Source of the DNA: Thermoanaerobaculum sp.
Lineage (GTDB): Bacteria > Acidobacteriota > Thermoanaerobaculia > Multivoradales > UBA5704
Length of the DNA: 37,997 nt
Direction: 5' to 3'
Assembly: GCA_021154885.1 (NCBI GenBank)
Contig: JAJKHS010000120.1
Span: forward strand, 1-37,997
In this document: in pieces, positions 32,435-37,997 of the stretch
Layout of the letters: every line of letters begins with the position of its first letter
Position numbering within the stretch: the first letter of the stretch is position 1
Program-made: the position numbers and the translations under genes
Notes under the pieces: model-generated
What the model was told of the DNA's origin: nothing
The model's input: the letters and a program-made list of their open reading frames with translations, nothing else
Databases searched by the model: none

Positions 32435-32617
32435 CTACGGGCAGGCGTAGCGGGCGCAGTAGGCCAGGGTGAAACCATCACACCGGCAGCAGGAGATGCA
32501 ATCACCGTTGGAGGCGCACTCGTTGCACCACATGTTCGCGCTCGCCGTCCTGGGGGCGGTCACAATCGCCGAAGCGGTCATTACGGCAGCCATGAGGATC
32601 AGCTTCAGTTTTTTCAT
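32435..32617 (-). CDS. Small secreted Cys-rich peptide (60 aa)
   Basis: A signal peptide (KKLKLILMAAVMTASAIV, cleavage near TASA-N at about residue 28) precedes a mature peptide of about 32 residues with eight cysteines (31, 34, 40, 43, 44, 46, 54, 59), including ISCCRCDG. Density of Cys suggests disulfides or metal binding. ATG 32617 is chosen because AAAGGAG sits 7 bases upstream; earlier in-frame ATGs are not supported by one. A 10-bp terminator hairpin follows. No family is recognised. It is a single gene between a pseudogene block and the amidase. Confidence 0.78.
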   Translation of the reverse strand: MKKLKLILMAAVMTASAIVTAPRTASANMWCNECASNGDCISCCRCDGFTLAYCARYACP

Positions 32618-32726
32618 CTCTTCGCTCCTTTCTGATCGATCCGCACCCATCATAGACACCTTTTCCCTCACACAGTGCTTGCGGGCCGCGAGACAGCAAG
32701 TTCCGTCTAGTGTGAGCCGCGGCTTA

Positions 32727-34532
32727 CTAGAACCCGGCCGGCCTCTCCCCCGCCACGCCGAACGCGCGTTCGAGCACCATCCCCACTTGCCCGATCAACC
32801 CGTCCTCGAACAGCCGGCCGAGGAGCGTGATCCCGTGCGGCACACGCCGTGGCGGCGCGAACGTCGGCAGCGGGTTCGCCGGGTCGGGGGCCCAGTCGCT
32901 CCGTGCTTCCGAGACCTGCACGAACCCGGCGCGCAGCGTGAGCGACGGATGGCCGGTGAAGTTCGTGATAGTGAGCTGCTCGTCGCGCAACGACGGCACG
33001 ATCAGCAGGTCGACCTCCCGGAAGATGCGCGCCATCTCCATGGCGACTTTGCGCCGCAACCGATCGGCTTGCACGAAGTCCACCGCGGAGAGGAACCGCG
33101 CCTGGCGGAAGAGGTTGGGCCACGCGTCCTTCACCTGTACCCTGAGTGAGTCGAGTTGAGATCCAAGCGTCAGCTCCTCGAACGACGCCGCGCCTTCGGC
33201 AAAGAGAATGGGCATCAGCGAGCTGTACGGCCAATCGGGAAGCGTGACTTCTTTCAGCTCCATCTTCAGCTTTTTGATCGTCTCCATCGCGGCGCGGTCC
33301 ACGTCCGTCGCGGGGCTCTCCTGCATCCACTGCGCGATGTAGCCGACTTTGAGTCCGGCGACGGGTGCCGCAGCGTCGAAGTCGAGGTGGCTCGGCACGC
33401 TCGACAGGTCGCCCGCATCCGGACCGGTGATCGCGTGCAGGACGAGCATCGCGTCCTCCACCGTTCGTGTCATGGGACCGAGCTTGTCGAGAGACCAGCA
33501 GAGCGTCATCGCGCCGGTGCGCGCCACGCGGCCGAACGTCGGACGCAGACCCGTCACGCCACAGCGCATGGCGGGAGAGACGATGCTGCCGCCGGTTTCG
33601 CTGCCGACGGAAAAGGCGACGAGCGCCGCCGCCGTCGCCGCTCCGGGCCCGGCGCTCGATCCTGAGGCGCCCTCCTCGAGCAGCCACGGGTTCATCGTCT
33701 GGCCGCCGAACCAGATGTCGTTGAGCGCGAGCGCGCCGAGCGAGAGCTTCGCGATCAGCACCGCGCCCGCCTCGTCCAACCTGCGCACGACCGCGGAGTC
33801 GGCCGCCGGCACACGGTTGCGGAAGGGCTCGGCGCCATACGTCGTGAGAATGTCCTTGGTATCCAGCAGATCCTTCACGCCGTATGGGATACCGTGCAGT
33901 GGACCCCGGTACTTGCCCGCGGCGATCTCGGCATCCGCCGCTTTCGCGCGCGCGAGCGCATGGTCCGTGGTGCGCGTAATGACCGACCGGATCTTCCCGT
34001 CGAGCCGCTCGATGCGGCTGAGATAAATCTTCGTGAGCCGCTCGGACGTAAGCTGTCGCGACTCGATCCACCTCGACAGTTGCGTCACGGGTGCGAAGGC
34101 GATGTCTGCGTCCGCGGACGGCAGCGGCACGCCATCGGCCTTCGACCGCACGAACCGGTCGCGGGACGGCGACACCGCAAGGCCCGGGAGCCTCGGGTTC
34201 CAGAGCGTGCCCGGCGAGTCGGTGGGCGCGATCACCACCTTCCGCGGCCCGGTGCGACGCTCCAGGTACGGCGCGAGCGACTGCCGCCACGAGTCGGCGG
34301 CCTGCTGCCGCTCCGCCGGCGTCATCGTCACTTGCATCAGCTTCTCCGCTTCGGCGAACGTCGCCGGCGTCACGGCGGGACCGGCTCCGGCTCCCGTGCC
34401 GAAGGTGGGCGGTGCGCCGGGCGTGACCGGTGGCGGTTGCGGCTCGGCTGACAGTGTCTGGTCGCGGCAGACGGCGGCCGCGACGAGCACGCCGAGAGGT
34501 GCGCGGATGAGGAACTGGCGGCGGGTGTTCAT
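32727..34532 (-). CDS. Tat-exported amidase-signature hydrolase
   Basis: A 601-residue amidase-signature (AS) enzyme. The Ser-cisSer-Lys triad is visible as Lys220 in GVKDLLDT, Ser292 in EGASGSSAGPG and Ser316 in GSETGGSIVSP. A twin-arginine signal peptide (NTRRQFLIRAPLGVLVAAAV) and a Pro/Gly-rich segment (35-55) precede it. AS enzymes hydrolyse amides to carboxylate and ammonia; the substrate is unknown, and fold members also act as aryl-acylamidases or Glu-tRNA amidotransferase subunits (GatA), which lack a Tat signal. Length (about 550 without the leader) is normal. The start at 34532 lacks an obvious Shine-Dalgarno. It stands alone on the minus strand. Confidence 0.9.
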   Translation of the reverse strand: MNTRRQFLIRAPLGVLVAAAVCRDQTLSAEPQPPPVTPGAPPTFGTGAGAGPAVTPATFAEAEKLMQVTMTPAERQQAADSWRQSLAPYLERRTGPRKVVIAPTDSPGTLWNPRLPGLAVSPSRDRFVRSKADGVPLPSADADIAFAPVTQLSRWIESRQLTSERLTKIYLSRIERLDGKIRSVITRTTDHALARAKAADAEIAAGKYRGPLHGIPYGVKDLLDTKDILTTYGAEPFRNRVPAADSAVVRRLDEAGAVLIAKLSLGALALNDIWFGGQTMNPWLLEEGASGSSAGPGAATAAALVAFSVGSETGGSIVSPAMRCGVTGLRPTFGRVARTGAMTLCWSLDKLGPMTRTVEDAMLVLHAITGPDAGDLSSVPSHLDFDAAAPVAGLKVGYIAQWMQESPATDVDRAAMETIKKLKMELKEVTLPDWPYSSLMPILFAEGAASFEELTLGSQLDSLRVQVKDAWPNLFRQARFLSAVDFVQADRLRRKVAMEMARIFREVDLLIVPSLRDEQLTITNFTGHPSLTLRAGFVQVSEARSDWAPDPANPLPTFAPPRRVPHGITLLGRLFEDGLIGQVGMVLERAFGVAGERPAGF

Positions 34533-34633
34533 AGAATGAGGTTCCCGAATCTCAAGCCAACATTGGCTTCAAGAGCTTGCCTGCGGATGGTAGGGCGTTC
34601 CAGAACCTGGGTCAATGGGCGAGGTGCGCGAAG

Positions 34634-35257
34634 CTACTCCGCCTTCTGACACCCCGGCCGGAGAATGGACTTCAGCCGATCATGCCAGAGAACGCGCGGG
34701 GAGGTGTCGAGAGGAAAGGTTACGAACTGTGAGTTGTCGGCGGTGTTGATTTGGAGAGTCCGGTACTTCACCGGCTCGGGAACTCCGCGGGCCAGCGCGG
34801 CGAGGCGGACCAGTTGCGGGTGCAGGGCCCTGCTCGCGGCCTCGGAGGAGTAGGTGGCGTACAGCCGCCAGAGACAGGTGGTCGGCGGCTCGCCATCGCC
34901 TGAGCATTCACAGCCGATTTGCGCGATACCCCCGGGAGTGGGGTATTCAAACCACGGCTCGCCGTAGCGGTCCCGAAAAACTCTTGCCGGCGGACCCGCA
35001 AGACGGAAGGCTTCGGCATCGGTGACGCCGGGACGGAAGGGGCCAAAAGGGCGGAGATCGACGACCTGCCCGGGCTGCACTCGCGGCATGAGAGTCACCC
35101 AGACTTCCTGACCGAGCCCCATCAGGCGGCTCCAGCCATAGGTCGAGATCCGGGCATCGTGAAGCGGCGGCTCGACGGCGGGTTCGCTCTCGATCTGGAC
35201 GCCGCAACCGAGGCTCAGAAGTCCGAGGACGAGGAGCCCTCCACTCGCGCATCGCAT
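34634..35257 (-). CDS. Putative lipoprotein (207 aa)
   Basis: A signal peptide with lipobox LSLGC (Cys18) then a soluble domain. Four more cysteines occur at about 115, 117, 127 and 203. GGIAQIGCECSGDG and VKYRTLQINTADNSQFVTFP are recognisable local patterns, but no family is identified. The protein would be anchored at the outer or inner membrane. The ATG at 35257 has a short-spaced GAGG only three bases upstream, so the start is uncertain by a few codons. The 40 bases between this start and the VapC remnant contain nothing more. Confidence 0.7.
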   Translation of the reverse strand: MRCASGGLLVLGLLSLGCGVQIESEPAVEPPLHDARISTYGWSRLMGLGQEVWVTLMPRVQPGQVVDLRPFGPFRPGVTDAEAFRLAGPPARVFRDRYGEPWFEYPTPGGIAQIGCECSGDGEPPTTCLWRLYATYSSEAASRALHPQLVRLAALARGVPEPVKYRTLQINTADNSQFVTFPLDTSPRVLWHDRLKSILRPGCQKAE

Positions 35258-35297
35258 TTCCTCATTCTCGGCCGTACTCGAGCGGTCCTGGCCCAGG

Positions 35298-35601
35298 TCA
35301 GCCCGGCTTCACTTCGAAGGGATTAACGATCCTCACCCCGAAAACTTTGAAATCACTGACATTACGAGTCACCACGACCAAGTCGTGAACGTTGTGCAAC
35401 TCGATCGATCCACGCCTCGATCTCGGCGGCTTTGTCCGGGTCCTGCTCACGGCTGATTTCGACGCCGGCCTGGAGCTCGCCAAGGGTAACGACTGAGAGG
35501 TGGAGGTCCTCGTCCGCAACTCCCTGGAGCCACGCCACCACGGCGCCGTGGGGCCGCGGCCGCCGCAGCTCCGAGATGACATTCGTGTCGAGGAGGTACA
35601 C
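35298..35601 (-). pseudogene. vapC: Broken VapC PIN toxin
   Basis: A GTG at 35601 starts MYLLDTNVISELRRP (Asp5) and runs through GELQAGVE to KAAEIEAWID, then shifts frame. The remaining C-terminus reads in another frame as LVVVTRNVSDFKVFGVRIVN to a stop at 35298. A complete VapC would have about 45 further residues between these halves, carrying the third catalytic Asp. So the gene has an out-of-frame deletion and is likely inactive. It follows an intact Phd antitoxin by 6 bases. Confidence 0.85.
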
Positions 35602-35607
35602 GGTCGC

Positions 35608-35883
35608 TCACTCAAGCGCGGTGGGTGCCCGTCGGTGCCAGCCTCGGCGCGGAGGTACGGGAATCTCGATTCGCGGCGACTCGGCAAGCAACAAATCCTT
35701 GAGCGTGGGCCGCGCCGCCTGCTCCAGTCGCCGCCACTGATCGACAGGCACCAGCACGGCTGCGTCCACTCCCCGCCGGGTGACGATCTGCGGACCCTCC
35801 GTGAGGCTCGCCTCCAGCAACTCGCCGAAGTGCGCCTTCGCATCTTGCACCGGCCATTTCTTCGCGGCTGTGTTCGAAGCCAT
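35608..35883 (-). CDS. Phd/YefM-family antitoxin
   Basis: A 91-residue protein with the Phd motif order WPVQDAKAHFGELLEAS, then GPQIVTRRGVDAAVLVPV, the N-terminal dimerisation/DNA-binding fold of Phd/YefM antitoxins. The C-terminal part (about 60-91) is Pro/Arg-rich and would neutralise a toxin. ATG 35883 has GGAG 4-5 bases upstream. It precedes the VapC pseudogene in the normal order. With the toxin broken, it may persist as a repressor or as an anti-addiction shield against related toxins. Confidence 0.88.
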   Translation of the reverse strand: MASNTAAKKWPVQDAKAHFGELLEASLTEGPQIVTRRGVDAAVLVPVDQWRRLEQAARPTLKDLLLAESPRIEIPVPPRRGWHRRAPTALE

Positions 35884-36109
35884 ATCACTCCACTCCTGGG
35901 GATACCCGAGTTAAGGCTAGTCACCTGACTAGTCCGCTTGGAGTCTACCATCGCCGACGGAGAGGAGAAAAGGGTAGAGTCGTGGCCGCCTTCCGGCGTG
36001 CCGCCGAGAAACGGCGCCAGGGCGACCGCAACCCGCCCTTCCCAGCGGCAGCTTCCCGCCGCGGGGCCCTCGTAAAATATTCGCGCGGCTCATTCGTCTA
36101 CACTAGTAG

Positions 36110-36682
36110 ATGAACGAGACGCTCACCCGCGAGAAAATGACCGCAGAGCAGGACCGTCGCATCTCCCAGGCGATTGCCCGCGAGGGCTCCCGCCTCCGGG
36201 CATTCATCCGCCGGCGCGTGGCCGACGCGAGCGATGCCGAGGACATCCTGCAGGAAGTTCTCTACGAGCTCGTAGAGGCGGTCCGGCTGATGACGCCGAT
36301 CGAGCAGGTGGGCGCGTGGTTGTTCCGCGTCGCCCGCAATCGCATCATCGATCTCTTTCGCAAACGGGCGCCGGAAGCACCGCGCGACGTCTCTGTCGAG
36401 GACGAAGCCCTCGCGCTCGAGGACCTTCTCCCCTCCACCGGCGGAGGACCTGAGGAGGAACTCGCGCGCGGCGTATTGCTGGAGGAGCTCGAGGCCGCGC
36501 TCGAGGAGTTGCCGGAGGAGCAGCGCAAGGTCTTCATCGCCCATGAGCTGGAGGGGCGCAGTTTCAAAGAGCTCGCCGCGGAGACCGGGTTGAGCATCAA
36601 CACTCTGCTGTCGCGCAAGCACTACGCAGTCCTTCACCTGCGCCGGCGGCTGCGCGACGTCTACGACGAATTCAAAGACTAG
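36110..36682 (+). CDS. ECF-subfamily RNA polymerase sigma factor
   Basis: A 190-residue sigma-70 factor of the extracytoplasmic-function type. Region 2 is around 40-85 (ADASDAEDILQEVLYELVEA, then GAWLFRVARNRIIDLFRKR). Region 4 is around 130-185 (LPEEQRKVFIAHELEGRSFK, ELAAETGLSINTLLSRKHYA). Acidic residues 97-120 lie between. It has no visible anti-sigma partner; the next gene, 11 bases downstream, encodes a small membrane protein which could serve as a sensor or anti-sigma-like protein. The ATG at 36110 lacks a clear Shine-Dalgarno; an alternative ATG at 36137 is as weak. Confidence 0.92.
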   Translation: MNETLTREKMTAEQDRRISQAIAREGSRLRAFIRRRVADASDAEDILQEVLYELVEAVRLMTPIEQVGAWLFRVARNRIIDLFRKRAPEAPRDVSVEDEALALEDLLPSTGGGPEEELARGVLLEELEAALEELPEEQRKVFIAHELEGRSFKELAAETGLSINTLLSRKHYAVLHLRRRLRDVYDEFKD

Positions 36683-36693
36683 GAGCTGGTGCC

Positions 36694-37029
36694 ATGAAAC
36701 GGAGACGGACGTTGAGGGTATTGAAATTCGCAGGAATCGCACTCGTGGCTGGAGGAGTGTTCGGGCTGCTGGTGAAGAGCCTCTGGAACTGGCTGATGCC
36801 GGCGCTGTTCGGCGTGCGCTCGATCACGTTCTGGCAGGCCTGGGGTGTGCTGCTCCTCAGCCGCATCCTCCTCGGCAGCTTCAGCGGCCACTCGCACGAC
36901 AGGCACTCGCGGGCACGCCTGATCGACCGCTGGGAGCGGATGGCTCCCGAAGAAAGGGCGAAGTTCCGCGAGCGGCTGCGGCGCCGCTGGGGACCGTTCG
37001 AAGAGGAGACGCCGGAGACGAAGGTCTGA
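36694..37029 (+). CDS. Membrane protein linked to an ECF sigma factor (111 aa)
   Basis: After a basic N-terminus (MKRRRTLRVLKF), a hydrophobic TM (AGIALVAGGVFGLLVKSLWN) and a second hydrophobic region (WQAWGVLLLSRILLGS) are followed by a charged His/Arg-rich cytoplasmic-like tail (HSHDRHSRARLIDRWERMAP) with EERAKFRERLRRRWG. ATG 36694 lies 8 bases after AGGAG, 11 bases beyond the sigma stop, so they are co-transcribed. No family is certain; a sigma-regulating role is inference. The 5' end of this gene is duplicated at 32131-32181 in the gene graveyard. Confidence 0.78.
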   Translation: MKRRRTLRVLKFAGIALVAGGVFGLLVKSLWNWLMPALFGVRSITFWQAWGVLLLSRILLGSFSGHSHDRHSRARLIDRWERMAPEERAKFRERLRRRWGPFEEETPETKV

Positions 37030-37109
37030 GGGCAGGGAAAAAAGCCCACCCAGGGGCGGCCGATCGACTCCGTGGCCTATGTAGCCCACTGCCTCTGCTG
37101 GCAGTGAAT

Positions 37110-37136
37110 GAGGCGGAGGTCCGATGCCTCCGCCTC
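37110..37136 (-). terminator. Hairpin after the Cys-rich peptide remnant
   Basis: GAGGCGGAGG (37110-37119) and CCTCCGCCTC (37127-37136) make a perfect 10-bp stem with a 7-base loop, located 8 bases after the stop at 37145. The geometry equals that at 32397-32423, although the sequence differs. Confidence 0.6.
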
Positions 37137-37144
37137 GCGTCCGT

Positions 37145-37288
37145 CTAGCAACAAGAATTCATTCCCGGGCACATGGGGACATAACCGCAGTGCTCCTGCC
37201 CGTCATCGGCGTGGCACGTCTCCTCTGGACAGCAGGAGCAGGCGGCCCCCCCAACGAGGAACCTGGCGCCTCGGTCCGCGCCACAACA
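37145..37288 (-). pseudogene. Cys-rich peptide remnant without a start codon
   Basis: A minus-strand frame, open from a TGA at 37289-37291 to a TAG at 37145, encodes a C-terminus with eight cysteines in 32 residues: ACSCCPEETCHADDG then CGYVPMCPGMNSCC. There is no ATG, GTG or TTG start and no signal peptide; a run of seven G in the coding strand at the junction suggests a frameshift. A terminator hairpin follows. It resembles other secreted Cys-rich peptides in this window in Cys density only. The rest of 37030-37354 holds nothing else supported. Confidence 0.5.
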
Positions 37289-37354
37289 TCAGAGCACCCC
37301 CTACGCCGCGTGAACCGGAGCTTTTTGGACCGCGATGATTCGGCATCTTCAGAC

Positions 37355-37867
37355 TCACCGTTCCGAGGCCATCGGGTTCACCGCGCCGCGGTGACACGTC
37401 GAGCAATTGATCGCGCGCTCCTGCGGCTTCGTCTCGAGATTCTGCATCCTCCCGAGCTGCTCGTTGATCATCCGATGCATGGCTGCCATCTCGCGAGCTG
37501 CCCGCTTGGGGCGCTTGTCGTCACTCGCAAAGTCTTGTTCAAGGTGACAGTGGGTACAGCTTACGCCCAGCGCGCGGCTGTAGCCGCCGTTCATGATCCG
37601 CAGGAATCGTCCCGCCGGCACACTCTTGAACCACGCGATCTGGACGTTCTTGAAAACCTTTCCTGCCGGCTCATTCTCCCGTCCTGCGATCTTTTGCAAA
37701 ACTTGCTGCACGTACCGGTCGTTGATCTCTTGATTCGTGTTGTCCCGGGCGGGCGCGGTCGGGGTGAGTTGGGGCTTGGGGTCTGCGGACTGCTGCTGTG
37801 ACGCACAGAGAGCGACGGTGCAGCACGCCACCAAAGTCAACAAGGCCAGAGCTTGCCGAAATATCAT
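37355..37867 (-). CDS. Small di-heme c-type cytochrome (reaction-centre cytochrome-like)
   Basis: A 170-residue protein with a hydrophobic signal segment (about 5-20) and two heme motifs, CTHCH (104-108) and CSTCH (155-159). Met residues (for example 92, 127, 130, 133) offer axial ligands. FKNVQIAWFKSVPAGRFLRI, then RALGVSCTHCH, resembles the photosynthetic-reaction-centre cytochrome c subunit-like family that is frequent in Acidobacteriota; this is not evidence for phototrophy. It would carry electrons in the periplasm. ATG 37867 has AAGGGAG 5 bases upstream. A decayed copy lacking both heme motifs occurs at 32188-32375. It diverges from the HTH gene at 37927. Confidence 0.88.
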   Translation of the reverse strand: MIFRQALALLTLVACCTVALCASQQQSADPKPQLTPTAPARDNTNQEINDRYVQQVLQKIAGRENEPAGKVFKNVQIAWFKSVPAGRFLRIMNGGYSRALGVSCTHCHLEQDFASDDKRPKRAAREMAAMHRMINEQLGRMQNLETKPQERAINCSTCHRGAVNPMASER

Positions 37868-37926
37868 AGAATCTCCCTTGTCAGGCAGCAGGCGAGAAGT
37901 CGGCCATACCGGAGGTAGCTCTACCC

Positions 37927-37997
37927 ATGGACGCAAAGATTACTCCATCGAGCGGGAACGTCTTCAGGGATCTTGGCTTCGATGAGGCTGAAGCCGA
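37927..37997 (+). CDS. Start of a HigA-like XRE antitoxin/regulator (cut by window edge)
   Basis: An ATG with GGAGGT about 10 bases upstream opens MDAKITPSSGNVFRDLGFDE, then AEA, to the end of the window. The SSGNVFRDLGF phrase is the N-terminal segment typical of HigA-like antitoxins of the HTH_37 type, which usually follow a RelE-type toxin. Only 23 residues are visible, so the HTH and any partner lie outside. Confidence 0.65.
   Translation, partial: MDAKITPSSGNVFRDLGFDEAEA

Noticed and set aside
37355-37867. Evidence for phototrophy from the reaction-centre-like cytochrome
   Set aside because: The family is widespread in non-phototrophic Acidobacteriota and no photosynthesis gene is nearby.
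1-37997. CRISPR array
   Set aside because: No regularly spaced identical direct repeats with unique spacers were seen; the tandem repeats at 9279 and 4089 have no spacers.
1-37997. tRNA or rRNA genes
   Set aside because: I saw no T-loop/acceptor-stem pattern or rRNA-like conserved segments, but a covariance-model scan would be needed to exclude a tRNA.

Overview
The window is high-GC bacterial DNA that most resembles a soil- or sediment-type Acidobacteriota genome. The clues are an MacB/FtsX-type permease with no ATPase partner of the acidobacterial 'orphan permease' kind, a small di-heme cytochrome of the photosynthetic-reaction-centre cytochrome type common in that phylum, an ECF sigma factor fused to TPRs, and many small secreted peptides among decayed genes and intergenic repeats. 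The phylum assignment is an inference from gene content; no rRNA or ribosomal gene is present. I see no tRNA, rRNA or CRISPR array.

Layout. 0-5.1 kb is housekeeping-like: a DUF2334 deacetylase, phoU, an SGNH hydrolase overlapping an aldo/keto reductase, a Cys-rich secreted peptide and a secreted double cupin. 5.4-9.1 kb is a conflict module: a caspase-like protease with about 13 Sel1 repeats, the decayed start of a P-loop NTPase, and a complete FitA/VapC toxin-antitoxin pair. 9.1-10.9 kb holds repeats, a TPR protein and a small secreted repeat protein. 11.26-15.89 kb is a compact RiPP-type locus: radical SAM/SPASM maturase, a 75-residue precursor with a Cys/Thr/Phe-rich C-terminus, a two-TM coiled-coil protein and an orphan FtsX-type permease. 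16.0-19.9 kb is a lower-GC two-gene operon of exported proteins, a DUF900 alpha/beta hydrolase and a CHAT-domain protease. 20.1-21.0 kb carries a second, about 93% identical copy of the aldo/keto reductase.

21.2-24.9 kb has a small membrane protein, a Uma2-type nuclease-fold protein, a lipoprotein, a GH25 lysozyme, and remnants of a permease, a small secreted protein and a TPR protein. 24.9-26.7 kb is AT-richer and holds a two-gene unit: a PD-(D/E)XK nuclease and a protein of unknown function. An IS3 transposase scrap follows. 27.0-31.7 kb is a minus-strand locus headed by an ECF sigma-TPR fusion, followed by two paralogous RhiA-like proteins and a Pro-rich protein between them. 31.7-32.4 kb is a gene graveyard: a truncated GH25 joined to a deletion-riddled copy of the locus at 36.7-37.8 kb. 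32.4-38 kb has a Cys-rich peptide, a Tat-type amidase, a lipoprotein, a Phd antitoxin with a broken VapC, an ECF sigma factor with a membrane protein, a Cys-rich peptide remnant, the di-heme cytochrome, and the start of a HigA-like HTH gene cut by the window edge.

The best candidates for undescribed biology are the radical SAM RiPP locus, the exported CHAT/DUF900 pair, the caspase-Sel1 protein with its broken NTPase partner, the PD-(D/E)XK two-gene unit, and the sigma-TPR locus with its RhiA-like proteins.
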